Shown: one piece after another, positions 31,101-38,667 of the stretch | Layout: every line of letters begins with the position of its first letter | Numbering within the stretch: the stretch's first letter is position 1 | Assembly: GCA_951804985.1 (NCBI GenBank) | Contig: OX638134.1 | Span: 81,261,679 to 81,325,678, forward strand | DNA length: 64,000 bases | Reading direction: 5' to 3' | Origin: Dryomyza anilis | Lineage: Eukaryota > Arthropoda > Insecta > Diptera > Dryomyzidae | Notes under the pieces: model-generated | Seen by the model: the letters and a program-made list of their open reading frames with translations, nothing else | Database searches by the model: none | What the model was told of the DNA's origin: nothing | Made by a program: the position numbers and the translations under genes

Positions 31101-33717
31101 TGTGGATTCCAAACGCAACACATGACTGACAAACTATCAAACTGTTTGGCTACAATTAAATAATGAAAAATAACTAATTACGAAAAAATTTCGTTTCAAT
31201 AAGATTTCAATATCAAAATTCTAAAAAAATATTAAAATTATTTAATGAATTCCACCATTTTCATATTGTTTAAGTTCACTTCAAACGTATTTGTTTCTTT
31301 CGAATTAGATATTGCCAAGTTGTATTCAAAATCTTCGTGCTTGCGTCTTGAAATTCTTAACAAAAAAACACGAAGAAAACAAACAAAAAAAAAACATGTC
31401 AGACTGTCATTATTATCTGCTATTAGCCAACTAAGTATAAACAATTTAGTTTAATCTTAAATATAATAATTTCTCTTCTTGTAGTTATTTTATTTTATTT
31501 AAATACGAAGCATATATTTTGAATACGTTAAGTTTTGTTGTAACTAAGTTTTAAAATGCTTATAATTTTTGTAATACAATTGAATTTTTATAATTAACTT
31601 AAATTTTATATATATATATAAATAATGAATTAATTTTAAAATTTTTATATATATAATTTTTTTTTTTATATATAATAAACAAATTTATATATAATGCAAT
31701 TTTTATATATAATTGAATGAATTTATAATAAACAAAATAAATTATTATTATTTAACAACAAATTCTCTTTTTAATTACTATGTTTTTTTATATTTTAAAG
31801 AAAACGCGCGCATTATGTAAATCACACAAATTCGAGTTACATAATACGCACGATTTATCTATTTTTTAGCTGCATGTTTTGTGTGGCATGTCGTTCGTTT
31901 ACGTTTTATTTTTTCCATGTTTCGATTTGTTTTTCTTTTTTTTTATTTTTGCTTTTTCAAGCAACCCTTCGCGTTTCAATTTTTTTCTTTCGACTTGTTG
32001 TGCAATCACTGCCACTTTTTCTCCACTCTCTCTCTGTGCTCTTTTTCATTACACGCTGTCCGTTGTTCAGGATTTTGGCGAATTCAATATCGCCACCTCA
32101 TCGCTACATGCACTCAGCAATAATATGTCCGCCACGACACATTCCAGCGACAAACACTCGCCGCACTCGTCGCCACGTTTGGCGCGGCGCAGCACCACGC
32201 CCAGCCTGATGGCGGTGCAAAATGATTTGTATGCCGGCCAAATGACGGCGGTTCTCTCTATAAGCAATATTGGGGGCGGCGGCGGTGGCACCACTGCTGC
32301 CACCACACCATCCAGCAATGGTAGTGGCATCGTTGGCGGCGGCGGTGCGAGTGCAACAGCAGCTCAAAAATCAACGAACCGCATGAGTGCGCCAACAATT
32401 GGCTCCAATTCTGTTGCTGCCGCTGCTGTCACCGGCGCTGGCGCGAAATTCTCCAAAAACGAGCAGCACAGCGACACCTCTTGTTCTTCTTATGCCATAC
32501 TACAAAATCTGCTCGATCATCAGCCACATCACAATTCGACATCGTCGTCGTCATCATCGTCATCCTCTGCTGCGGCACAGCAGCATCAGGCGCAGCTGAA
32601 TGCGTTGCGCAAGCAGCAGTTTTGCATGCAGCAGCAGTCGTCTTCGTCATCTTCGTCGTCGGCAACACAACCGGCGCCGCCTCTGCCGCCACGTAAATCA
32701 TCACCGGGCGCGGAGAATGCGCAGCCATGCAATGGATCAGCGTTGGCGTCGTCTTCTGCAGGACATCATTTAGGTGAGGAATTAATCGTTAAAATTTGTA
32801 ATAGTATGTACTATAAAATTACTAGTATGTACTATAAAATTATTAGTACGTATTATAAAATTAATAATACGTACTATAAAGTTAATAGTATATACTATAA
32901 ATTTAACTATAAAAATTAAAAAGAAACGAAATGATAATATTTTAAAAATTCAGATAACCTCAGCAACAACAACGAATTTGCAGTGCCGAAGACCACCGCG
33001 CCACCCATACCGGCGCACAGCAGCAACATACAACATGTGAACACATTGGCAGAAGAGATGCGTGCACAGCGCATTAGCAGCAGCAACAGTAGCAACACAA
33101 CAACAATAGCAGCAGCAGGAACACATGACGCAGCAGCAGTAACTGCAGCGATGCCGCTCATACAAACGCTAGTCGATGAAGATATCGTTGGACCGGCTGA
33201 AACAATTAGCGGCGTCATTGATACGCGACCGTTGGACGCACGTACGTCAATGTCGCTGCTCATGTCGCCGACAAGCTGCTGTGAGAGCAATAGAGATAGC
33301 TGCATGGAAAATATAGCAGGTGCTGCTGTCAGTCCCTACTACACGCAGCTCTCAGCAACAACAACCACAACATCAGCAACACCAGCAGCAACTGATATTA
33401 AAACGGCAGCGGCAGCAGCAACACCAATTTCAATTCTGAAGCAGACGCAACAAAATTTTGAAGGTACTACTACTGCTAGCAACTGTTTTCTGGGCAGCAA
33501 ATCACATAAACAGCCTACATTGCTCTACGAAAATGTCACCATCAATCAGAAAGATTGCAACGTTCCGTACGAAAATATCAATCTGGAATATATTGCGCGT
33601 CTGGTGAGTGAGGGTTATACAAAAGAAAATGCAATCACAGCGTTGGGCATCTCACGCAACAACATCGAGATGGCCTGTGATATACTGCGCGAATTCGTGA
33701 CAAAGAATAGCGTCTGA
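12594..33717 (+). CDS. Cbl: Cbl E3 ubiquitin ligase, whole coding span (8 exons, long isoform 933 aa)
   Basis: Joined exons 12594-13141, 21081-21371, 21455-21571, 21645-21769, 21943-22064, 22145-22276, 32071-32773 and 32954-33717 total 2802 bases and stay in frame. Order: four-helix bundle, EF-hand and divergent SH2 (together the TKB phosphotyrosine-binding domain, about residues 20-345), the linker with conserved tyrosines (YELYCEMG), the RING finger (about 366-411), a low-complexity proline/serine/glutamine region with PPLPPRK (SH3-binding type), and a C-terminal UBA domain. The family binds activated receptor tyrosine kinases and transfers ubiquitin from an E2, driving endocytosis and down-regulation at the plasma membrane and endosomes. 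Drosophila Cbl has short and long isoforms; the same choice is visible at the end of exon 6. First-intron and sixth-intron lengths (7.9 and 9.8 kb) reflect transposon accumulation. Confidence 0.95.
13544..13759. mobile_element. MITE with CGTCGGTGATACTG inverted ends
   Basis: The left end CGTCGGTGATACTGAAAAAA is matched by the inverted right end TTTTGCAGTATCACCGACG. The interior of about 180 bases has no coding frame. It lies in Cbl intron 1. Confidence 0.65.
13870..14035. repeat. Degenerate CTGC/CCTGC repeat tract
   Basis: Irregular recurrences of CTGCTG, CCTGCC and CTACC-like words, similar in flavour to the right arm of the foldback element at 18157-19894. Probably a relic of a related element. 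Confidence 0.3.
14630..14672 (+). pseudogene. RIC1/Rich fragment, first copy of KWELAKD segment
   Basis: AAGTGGGAGCTGGCCAAAGAT encodes KWELAKD, then LNFTN and a stop. The same segment recurs at 15269-15300. KWELAKD-type motifs occur near the C terminus of RIC1 proteins. Being separated from and upstream of the longer fragment, it indicates duplication or rearrangement during or after capture. Confidence 0.55.
14883..15330 (+). pseudogene. Captured fragment of RIC1/Rich (Rab6 guanine-exchange subunit), C-terminal RIC1 domain
   Basis: Successive frames read [60 protein letters not shown], then [13 protein letters not shown], then [19 protein letters not shown]. This is the order of the RIC1-domain segment of RIC1 (Rich in Drosophila), a partner of Rgp1 in the Rab6 GEF at the Golgi. 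Frames shift and stops intervene near 15147 and 15239, so it is not a functional gene. The GC content is well above the surroundings. It lies inside the TIR element 14321-15534. Confidence 0.75.
15880..16170. repeat. CGTA/TACGG-rich remnant
   Basis: Many copies of CGTA, GTATACGG and CCGTA in both orientations on an AT-rich background. It looks like the terminal or subterminal part of a decayed transposon. No ends resolved. Confidence 0.4.
16311..16587. mobile_element. MITE with CATTTACTACAAGA inverted ends
   Basis: The left arm TCATTTACTACAAGAATGTC (continuing ATAACTCGAAAAA) is matched inverted by TTTTTGAGTTATGACACTCT...GTAGTAAATGAG at the right end, about 32 bp of TIR with few mismatches. 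The 210-base interior has no coding frame. Confidence 0.75.
16792..17030 (+). mobile_element. MITE family B, copy 1
   Basis: Matches 26043-26302 over nearly its whole length. The ends are CACCAAATACATTTTTA and, inverted, TGTATTTGGTGACTTTTCGT; the left end lacks the GAACGAAAA part. No coding capacity. Confidence 0.75.
17031..18150. other. Cbl intron 1, nothing recognised
   Basis: AT-rich intronic sequence without credible exons or defined repeats. Confidence 0.5.
18157..19894. mobile_element. Foldback-like TIR element with gene-like interior
   Basis: Perfect 14-bp inverted ends CCCGAGACAAAAAA / TTTTTTGTCTCGGG bound 1.74 kb. The subterminal parts are rich in GGTAG/AGGTATT on the left and CTACC/AATACCT on the right, so the arms are long, repetitive inverted repeats as in foldback elements. 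The right arm also contains a roughly 108-bp tandem duplication (AAGCTACTT..AAAAACTTCAAAAC near 19481 and 19577). The interior (18590-19320) is GC-richer and gene-like. No transposase frame. Confidence 0.7.
18590..19325 (-). pseudogene. Gene-like insert with two intron-like segments, source unknown
   Basis: On the minus strand, exon-like blocks (one frame reads [20 protein letters not shown], later [20 protein letters not shown]) are followed by GTGAGTGAGTG ... TTTCTACAG at about 18997-18936, and again by GTGAATGC ... TTTCCACAG at about 18815-18758. The two intron-like segments are similar to each other. Stops interrupt the frames. This looks like genomic DNA of a gene, introns included, carried inside the foldback-like element. 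The parent gene is not recognised. Confidence 0.4.
19958..20000. repeat. 18-bp perfect hairpin
   Basis: TTGAGCAATCAATGTCAA, a 7-base AT loop, then its exact reverse complement. It lies just outside the foldback-like element, at or near the start of the next dispersed repeat. Confidence 0.75.
20030..20490 (+). mobile_element. Dispersed fly repeat D, copy 1
   Basis: Shares with 39229-40056 the segments GGGCCAATCACGCC, AGACAGACGGCCATGTCTAA, GATGCTGATCAAGAA and the terminal GTGTAGGGTATAA. This non-coding repeat type, with its cagacggacatgg signature, is common in fly genomes. Class not resolved. Confidence 0.55.
21081..21371 (+). CDS. Cbl: Cbl exon 2: EF-hand and start of SH2
   Basis: Starts after ttttgttctcag and restores the phase-2 codon (AG|C). 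It reads [20 protein letters not shown], then [20 protein letters not shown], then [20 protein letters not shown] and ends GSYVF at AG|GTAAAA. These are the EF-hand and the first half of the SH2-like fold of the TKB domain; the phosphate-contacting arginine lies at the next junction. Confidence 0.96.
21455..21571 (+). CDS. Cbl: Cbl exon 3: SH2-like domain
   Basis: Completes the junction arginine (AG|A) and reads [20 protein letters not shown] then [18 protein letters not shown], the core of the Cbl SH2-like domain with the glycine-containing WAIGYV segment required for phosphotyrosine binding. The donor is CG|GTAAGC. An 83-base intron precedes it. Confidence 0.95.
21645..21769 (+). CDS. Cbl: Cbl exon 4: end of SH2 and linker helix
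   Basis: Reads [18 protein letters not shown]... then [14 protein letters not shown]. The two linker tyrosines (YELY), whose phosphorylation activates mammalian CBL (Tyr368/Tyr371), are conserved. It ends ATG G|GTGAG in phase 1. Confidence 0.95.
21943..22064 (+). CDS. Cbl: Cbl exon 5: first half of RING finger
   Basis: Reads [20 protein letters not shown] then [20 protein letters not shown]: the first zinc ligands of the C3HC4 RING (CxxC, C, H, CxxC), with the E2-contacting Ile and Trp in place. The donor is CAG|GTAAGA, phase 0. Confidence 0.96.
22145..22282 (+). CDS. Cbl: Cbl exon 6: end of RING; short-isoform stop or splice to long form
   Basis: Reads [24 protein letters not shown]... with the last RING cysteine pair, then an Asp-rich tail (NNDDDDTE). 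At 22277 the sequence GAG GTATAG can be read as Val-stop (446-aa short isoform) or used as splice donor GAG|GTATAG to join 32071 in phase 0 (long isoform). AATAAA-type signals at about 22477 and 22701 suit a short transcript. The long-form coding exon ends at 22276. Confidence 0.93.
   Translation, partial: GCPFCRAEIKGTEQIVVDAFDPRKQHNRITSNGRHQNNDDDDTEV
22283..22720 (+). other. Cbl: Putative 3' UTR of the short Cbl isoform
   Basis: Follows the intronic TAG. AATAAA occurs in gcttAATAAAtca (about 22477) and aaaAATAAAtga (about 22701). Inferred from the known short Drosophila Cbl transcript. Confidence 0.45.
22838..23010. repeat. Poly(T)/TTTTATT low-complexity tract
   Basis: T-rich tract with ATTTTTTTTTATTATTTCC units repeated about three times. 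It gives an artefactual Phe-rich frame. Confidence 0.8.
23020..25440. other. Cbl intron 6, nothing recognised
   Basis: AT-rich intron with a short CTGT microsatellite (about 23358-23376). No exon with recognisable protein similarity. Confidence 0.5.
25490..26400. mobile_element. Foldback-type element (interrupted by MITE B)
   Basis: The left part (25490-25660) has irregular repeats of CGAAAA-GAAGCAT, and the right part (26303-26400) has the inverted pattern TTTATTCGTGG / TTCGTAGAG, so the two ends can pair. Between them are a GC-richer unrecognised stretch (25740-25990) and MITE B. Exact ends are not resolved. Confidence 0.4.
26043..26302 (+). mobile_element. MITE family B, copy 2 (most complete)
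   Basis: The left end CGTCGTTGAAGAACGAAAAT (then TCACCAAATACATTTTTA) is matched inverted at the right end by TGTATTTGGTGACTTTTCGT...TCTACAACGAC. About 38-bp TIRs, interior AT-rich and non-coding. Confidence 0.8.
26788..27036. mobile_element. MITE family A, copy 1 (long-armed, near-palindromic)
   Basis: Starts AGGGTTTTTCTACAGGGACG (then CTACAAAAGTAGAGCGACAGGGA) and ends with the inverted equivalent, arms about 100 bases. Other copies show the full element is almost a complete hairpin with a loop of about 60 bases. This copy lost the inner part of its right arm. It lies 26 bases from the retrotransposon insertion and is non-coding. Confidence 0.85.
27052..27062. repeat. Target-site duplication of the RTE element, left copy
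   Basis: TATTGAAAAAC, identical to 30382-30392. Confidence 0.85.
27086..30094 (-). CDS. RTE retrotransposon ORF2: AP-endonuclease plus reverse transcriptase, 1002 aa
   Basis: The first ATG is at 30094 ([12 protein letters not shown]...); upstream in-frame GTG codons are not needed. The N-terminal endonuclease/exonuclease/phosphatase domain shows [19 protein letters not shown] and a terminal SDH. The reverse transcriptase follows with NYRGISLLN, a palm motif A (DYKAAFDT), [12 protein letters not shown] and the catalytic YADDIDI. The C terminus has [19 protein letters not shown] and the basic RRRGRP...W segment typical of RTE proteins. The frame is open with no stop, so the protein is potentially functional. 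It would nick target DNA and prime reverse transcription from its own RNA in the nucleus. Confidence 0.92.
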   Translation of the reverse strand: MRPMKTKKKPRITTDYNDDDPRKRFKDHDLRICTWNVRTLYREGASIQLADVLEKYKADITAIQEMRWTGQGCSKQASCDIYYSCHAERHEFGCGFVVGKRLRHLVSRFTPVDERLATIRIKAKYFHISLICAHAPTNEKDDETKERFYERLDNAYERCPRHDIKIVLGDFNAKVGREAIYCPTIGKFSLHANTSDNGTRLIDFAAARNMVVSSTIFEHFDIHKATWLSPDQKTRNQIDHVVIDGRHASSVMDVRTIRGANMDSDHYLVAAKVRTRLSAAKNVRNQTQRKLDVGKLQSQQTTQAFSTRLSHLLRQSTPPLDDISAQWNHISCSMRTAAEEVLGFQRPLRNQWYDQECRAATAEKDAAYKSTLQSVATRAAKERYKEKRREERRLFRRKKSEAERRECEEIEMHGDRNEARKFFEKIRRLAGGSKSGASSCKDENGNLVTDIQSTLKIWRDHFSKLLTGDDDLNSTDREANPATPVLDDDVEIPPPDHDEVRTAIARLKNNKAAGADGLPAELFKTGGEELIESMHELVSRIWSDESMPSDWNLSVLCPILKKGDPTICANYRGISLLNIAYKVLSSVLCERLKPIVNRLIGPYQCGFRPGKSTIDQIFTLRLIQEKTLEKQIDTYHLLVDYKAAFDTPIRERLYAAMSEFGIPAKLIRLCRMTLSNTRCSVRIGKDLSEPFHTERGFRQGDSLSCDFFNLLMEKIVRAAELRQSGTILNKSVMLLAYADDIDIIGRSTRAVSAAFSRLEKESRRMGLAVNEDKTKFLVSTSKKESVRLGQKADFDTHKFDIVKDFVYLGSSVNSNNDVSLEIKRRITLANRCYFGLSRQLRSRALSRRTKITLYKSLIMPVLLYGAETWTLATTDERVLGAFERKILRKIFGPICFANEYRIRMNHELYEIFDDIDIVKRIKIQRLRWLGHVERMDENTPAKKVLESKLEGGQRRRGRPNLRWKDQVEDNLATLGISNWRQRAQSRSDWRGFISAAKTDPRL
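30178..30331 (-). CDS. Short upstream ORF of the RTE element
   Basis: On the minus strand an ATG at about 30330 opens about 50 codons ([20 protein letters not shown]...) ending just before ORF2. Some RTE elements, such as RTE-1 of C. elegans, have a tiny ORF1 ahead of ORF2. The sequence has no recognised domain; a weak heptad-like pattern is visible. Confidence 0.35.
30382..30392. repeat. Target-site duplication of the RTE element, right copy
   Basis: TATTGAAAAAC, identical to 27052-27062; the pre-insertion site has one copy. Confidence 0.85.
30393..32070. other. Rest of Cbl intron 6
   Basis: AT-rich, with TATA/TTTATAT runs at 31600-31720. The pyrimidine-rich stretch from about 31860 (with TTTTTCTTT and CTCTCTCT) leads to the acceptor at 32070. 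Confidence 0.5.
32071..32773 (+). CDS. Cbl: Cbl exon 7: low-complexity linker of the long isoform
   Basis: Starts after ccgttgttcag with [20 protein letters not shown]. Rich in Gly, Ser, Ala and Gln runs, and contains [16 protein letters not shown], a proline/arginine SH3-binding type motif suited to adaptor proteins such as CIN85/Cindr. It ends CAT CAT TTA G|GTGAG in phase 1. The upstream open frame through the intron is not coding. Confidence 0.9.
32800..32915. repeat. 24-bp tandem repeat in Cbl intron 7
   Basis: About five copies of AGTATGTACTATAAAATTA, degenerating rightward. They make a spurious repeating frame that runs on from exon 7. Confidence 0.8.
32954..33717 (+). CDS. Cbl: Cbl exon 8: proline/alanine-rich tail and UBA domain
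   Basis: Starts after aaaaattcag with (G|AT) [20 protein letters not shown]. The C terminus reads [20 protein letters not shown] and then [20 protein letters not shown] ... [11 protein letters not shown] before TGA. The last 45 residues fit a UBA domain, which in Cbl proteins mediates dimerisation and ubiquitin binding. Two YEN motifs may be phosphotyrosine docking sites. Confidence 0.93.
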
Positions 33718-34485
33718 AATACAACTCAGAGCCCCCGTTAAAATATGACAAACACTAAATGCAGCTAATAAAACGAAAGAACGAAATGTATTCAGTAAAA
33801 AGCAAAAAAAAAACCAACAATCGTCAAGATGTTCAGCACTCAGAATCTAATGTTTAAGAGAGCCGCCCCCGCCCACACTTTACTAATTATATTATATATA
33901 ATATATATGCACCATATATATATTTTGGAATAGTTTACCACCTAACCCTACAGTCAAGTTATCCATTGTTCATCAGCAGCATCATCATCATCATCTCCAA
34001 CTATTTCTACATCGTCTACTCTACTACAATGTCTACTATTACATCGTCTAGTTCTACATCAGCTAATTCCGCATCATCATCAATTCCGCAGCATCCCCCA
34101 CCCAACTAACTACTACATTGCTTCCAACCAAATGTTTCAATCATCAATGCTTCTTGGAATTTTTCATCTAAAATACATAACATGTAGTTTACTATTATTC
34201 ATACATACATCGTCATCATCATACATACATAATTACATATAATCATTCGCATAGTAAGAATTTAAAATTCTTGCAGTGTTCTTAACTCTACTTGTTTTGC
34301 TGCTAACTGTTTTGGCCCTAAGCGTTTCTAAAATCTTGTTACACATTGTAACTCTACAAATGTTAGCTAAACAAAATCAGGCTATTGACTCTGCAAGAAT
34401 TTGTGTTCTCATTTACAACTCAGAATTACTTATAAACATACATAATTATTTTCTATAATATCCAAATACTAAATAAAAAATAAGA
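33718..34485 (+). other. Cbl: Cbl 3' UTR
   Basis: Contains AATAAA-like signals at about 33767 and 34472, CATCAT and ACATCGTCTA repeats, and no further coding frame. The distal signal (ctAAATAAAAAATAAG) is the likely end of the long transcript. Confidence 0.5.
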
Positions 34486-34559
34486 ATGATTTCAAATATT
34501 ACAAGCAGTTGTTTTTTTTTTTAATTACTTAGGCTATAAAAGGGTTTAGGAAAATCATT

Positions 34560-35695
34560 CGAAAATTCTTTTTCCGAATAATTCTTGCACGAGACAATTT
34601 TCCCCGTTCATTTCTTACATAAAAACAGATAAAATAATTAATATACGAAACAGTTCTTTTTTCTGGAGACAATTCTTCTCCAAAACAATATTCCCTTCAC
34701 AAGGTCATTATTTCCCGAGAAAATTCATTCCCGAACAAAAATCTTCACCAAACAATTCTTCCACGATAAAATGTTTCTCCAGAATATTCTTTCCTGTGAC
34801 AAATTCTCCGGACAATTCTTTCGCGAAACCATTCTTTTCCAGAATAATTTTTTCTTGACACTATTCCATAGACAAATCTTTCATAAAACAATTCTTTTCC
34901 AAGACAAATTTCCCAAAACAGGAGTGGAATCGCTTAACTCGATATCGAACAAAAACGATAGTTTTTCTATCGTTTTTGCTTCACGTATCTCTATACTCTA
35001 TCGAACTGACGATAGTAGCTGCTCGACATCACTTGAGATATCGTTTTCATATAATTTTTGTTTTGCGTTAGTTGACAAACATTTTTAATAAATAGCATGT
35101 TGTTAAAAAAAATGTATTAAAAAATTATTTTAGAGTTCAAAACATTCGATTAAAATAAAAAAGTTAACGGAATGTTTAGTAAAAAAAACTAGTATCAAAA
35201 CGATAGTATCGATTAAAAGTTACATGAAGCAAGAATCTGCAATCGAGCAGACGATATCGTTCACAGCTCTCGTTGAAACGATTGTCGAGTATCGACTTAC
35301 GCGATTCCACTCTAGTCCTTTCTCTAAACAATTCTTCCCCAAAACAATATTTAAACGTCAATTCATACACAAGTCAATTCTTCTCAGAAATATTTTCAAA
35401 CGAAACAATTATTTTCCGAGTCACTTCATTCCCGACACAAATGTTACCCGCAACTATTTTTCCCTGGACAATTCATCCACGAAAAAAAAAACGTTCACGG
35501 AAAATTCTTCTCTGAGACACTTAATCCCCAAAACAAAATGTCCCTGAAAATCTTCCACGAGACTTTTTATTCCCAAATAATACAGCTCCATCTCCACAAT
35601 AGTACCGATACAAATCTCCGTCGAACCATTTTACCCTGAGACAATTCCACCATAAAACAATTATTTCATGAGACAATACTTTCCCGAAAAAAAAT
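34560..35695. repeat. Cryptic tandem array of ACAATTCTTCCC-type units, split by MITE C
   Basis: Irregular units of about 24-28 bases around (A)ACAATTCTTCCCC..GAA run from 34560 to 34920 and resume at 35314 through 35695. A related short tract in the opposite sense is at 38200-38330 (GGGAAGAATTCTACGGGGAA). Confidence 0.7.
34921..35313 (+). mobile_element. MITE family C, copy 2 (complete)
   Basis: Inverted ends GGAGTGGAATCGC and GCGATTCCACTCT, with internal AAAAACGATAG hairpins and TATCGAT words. 393 bases, non-coding; the reverse copy is at 4030-4370. It sits inside the cryptic array 34560-35695. Confidence 0.75.
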
Positions 35696-35699
35696 CAAT

Positions 35700-36625
35700 T
35701 ACCATAAAACTTTCAATAACCATACCGAGACGTACAAAAATCAAATTTATAAGATGTATAATTTGTATTATTAGAAGTAATAGTTAATAATTTGTCTAAA
35801 AATGTCCGTAATTTGAAGAAAATTTTTAAATCAAAACAATTAGATCCAAATTTGAAAATCCCCTAAGTGGAACCTTTGCCTGAAAGTCAATACCTAATTT
35901 TATATGCTGGATCCTGGGACCGTGGAAGTTAGAACCCAATGTTCAAAATACATAAACAGTTCTTAGTGGAATTCAACATTAAAAATTACAAAAATAGCGT
36001 TTCGATATTACCTAATTTTGATTTTAAAACATTTAAAATTACATTTATTTTATGCACTAAATTTCAAGAAAAACAATGGAAATTATATCATTGGATTATA
36101 TCATTCGACATTTATGATAAAAGTACAAAAAATAAAATATTTCAGCTCTTTCATAGTTGTAAAATTTTGGTCATCTTCTCTAAAAGTGAAAGGGTATATT
36201 CACTTTGCTCATTCGTTTGTAAGACCCAGAAGGAGGCGTGTCCGTTATGTATTCTTGATTAGAGTGACCTCCAGAGTCGATTAAGCGATCGTCTGTCTGC
36301 GGAAATCAAGAGTGCAGGAAAACTAGAAGAGCTAAATCAATGAAACTTTGAAGTTAGGTTACTAATATACCTCTAGGTATACGTATACGTTATCTGGTAT
36401 TGAATGGGCTTGATCGGTCGATTGTGAACTGTCATCCGATCGCTTACGTTCAAATACACAATATAATGAATTTTAATTTAAACCGACCGAAGTGAATTTA
36501 TCCCTTGACTTCTGATATATATATAAAAATGTTTTTCTCTGTTAAACTTCATGAAATTTCCAAAATGAAGGCTGAATTACGGTTTATCGGTCACCTCTTT
36601 AAGGTGAAAAAAGAAAATTGCCAAG
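35700..36625. other. Intergenic, nothing recognised
   Basis: AT-rich, short frames only. Confidence 0.5.
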
Positions 36626-36629
36626 CCCT

Positions 36630-36745
36630 TTTTAATAAAAAAACCAGTTGGGAAGGTTAGATCACATGGGAAATTTTAAAGTAGGTGTTATTATGATACT
36701 TAGGATTACAAAAATTATAGTCGGTCTAAGCCGGCTATAAATACC
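36630..36745 (+). mobile_element. Dispersed repeat D, head fragment
   Basis: CCAGTTGGGAAGGTTAGATC, ...TATAGTCGGTCTAAGCC...ATACCCTACACATATG match the first 100 bases of the repeat at 39229. The tail is missing. Confidence 0.5.
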
Positions 36746-37283
36746 CTACACATATGTGTGGTTACCATTCAAAGTGGTATATTGGTCACCAGGGTATACG
36801 AATCCTGAAAATAACTACAAACTTTCCATCGCTGAAGAATTTCCATTCATTTGATACCCATATTTACAAATGAGTGGGTGTACCGAATTTCTATATTTTT
36901 TTTAGGAACCACAAGGAAAGCATTATTTTCATGTATTTCTGCATGACCTCAATATATATTTGACCAACAAAGTTTATCTAAGCAAGTATACAGTAAAATT
37001 GAACTGCGTATGTAAGTTGAATATGAGGTATTTGAACATAAGTGGTCGGTTCGCAGGTCACAATAGACCGATCATGCCAATTTTCTTGTTCAGACAGCTT
37101 AGATATATAAGTAATCTAAATATAAAGTTCAATTGCTCTAGCTCAGTGTAGGGCATTATTGAATAAATTTCTATTCAAATAAATGATAACAAATACTGTT
37201 TTTAATTGTATTTTTATACTTTTCGTTTTTACAATTCGTTCAACAAAATTTTCAAATTATATTCCAAATTATCGTCATTAAAT

Positions 37284-37584
37284 GATAATAATAGTTTGGC
37301 ACTACAGTCCTTTAAGAACTTAGGCCGAGCTCTCTCTCACCATTTTGAGCTGTGCGTGTTACATTTGTACTCAAAGTGGTGGGACCTACAGTTTATTGCC
37401 GAATCCGAACGGCGGATGAGAGCTTTTCATAGGCAATGTTTTACTCTCTCGTAGGTTTGCCATTTACTGCCGAGTGGTAGCGTTGTATAGAAAAATAAAA
37501 AAATATGTTATTAGCCCCAGTCCAGGGTTGAACCTCGGACCTTTCAGCTCGCTGTCCAACGCACTAACCACTGAGCTACCGCGT
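37284..37584 (-). mobile_element. tRNA-derived SINE, complete minus-strand copy
   Basis: On the minus strand: GTAGCTCAGTGGTTAGTGCG head, B box GGTTCAACCC, body with the conserved CGTTCGGATTCGGCAATAAA segment, and a TATTATTATC tail. About 300 bases. Confidence 0.8.
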
Positions 37585-37629
37585 ACCATCATTATTGTAG
37601 TTAAATATACCAACAATAATAGTAATAGT

Positions 37630-37745
37630 TGACGCTCGGTTCAGAGCTTTTCATGGGCAGTGTTTATTCTCGGTGGTTTGCCATTGTCTGTTGAGAGGTA
37701 GAGCTGTTTAAAAAATATTTTTATGAAAAGATGTTAGTCCCAGCC
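37630..37745 (-). mobile_element. tRNA-derived SINE, partial copy
   Basis: Contains the middle of the SINE body (AGAGCTTTTCATGGGCAGTG...) immediately beside the complete copy; it lacks head and tail. Confidence 0.5.
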
Positions 37746-37847
37746 ATTATCGCTGCATACATCTCTAAAAAGTGTGTGGTTTTTAATTCATCTTTGAAAA
37801 CTTTGAAAACAAAATCATTTGTATTTTTATTTGAATTTTTCAAATCT

Positions 37848-38483
37848 TTATATATAAAACTCTTGGTCCGTCTGTCTGTTTGTTCCAGCATCACGACTAA
37901 ACCGCTGAACCGATTTAACTGAAATTTTGTAACAGGATACTATGGAGTCCGGAGGGTGTCATAGGCTATATTCGGGCGGGATTGGACGAAGGGGCGTGGC
38001 ACATCCCATACAACCGAAACTTTCAAAACGACATAACTCGGCACATACACAAGCTAAGAAGATGAAACAAAAAACACAAATACAAAAAAAAACAAGCAAA
38101 AATCAAACACAAAAACAAAAGTAAAAGCACTAAACAAAAAACAACAGAAAAATAAAAAAGGATAGAAAACAAAAACAAAATCAACCACACTAAAACTCAC
38201 CACACTAAAACTTCTACTGGGAAAAACTATACGGGGATGAATTTTACGGGAAAGAATTCTACTGGGAAGAATTCTACGGGGAAGCACAGTCTGAGAAAGA
38301 ATTGTATATGCGAAAAGTTGTTTTAGCGGAGAATTAGTTTGGTTACAACATTTATAAAACCAATAAAAAATACGTCCACGGGTCCCTGATATAAATAATA
38401 AAAATGTTATTTATATTAATAAAATGTCTCCATAACCTTGCATTCACAAAATCTATGCACGAGTCGTGTATGGGTCCAGCTAG
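37848..38483 (+). mobile_element. Helitron/Helentron-like non-autonomous element
   Basis: Begins TATATATAAAACTCTTGGTC with the CCGTCTGTCTGTTTGTTCC / CTAAACCGCTGAACCGATTT block seen in many insect Helitron-related repeats. Contains GGGCGGGATTGGACGAAGGG, an A-rich stretch and a short GGGAAGAATTCTAC tract, and ends GGGTCCAGCTAGT (CTAG|T type end). No replicase frame. The class is inferred from the ends. Confidence 0.5.
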
Positions 38484-38667
38484 TAATGAATAAAAAGATA
38501 ACAAATAAATTAAATTTATTTGTTATTTGAAATCTAAATAAATCAAAAATTATTTATCATACAAAATAACAAATAAATGAAAGTTATTTGATATCTTTTT
38601 ATTTTTAATTTGAAATAATTTTTGCCCTACACTGCTTACATATTTGGTTAATACAATACATTACAGG

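Noticed and set aside
31879..32070. In-frame extension of Cbl exon 7 upstream (hydrophobic, Phe-rich)
   Set aside because: It is the polypyrimidine tract of the intron; the frame becomes Cbl-like only after the cag acceptor at 32070.
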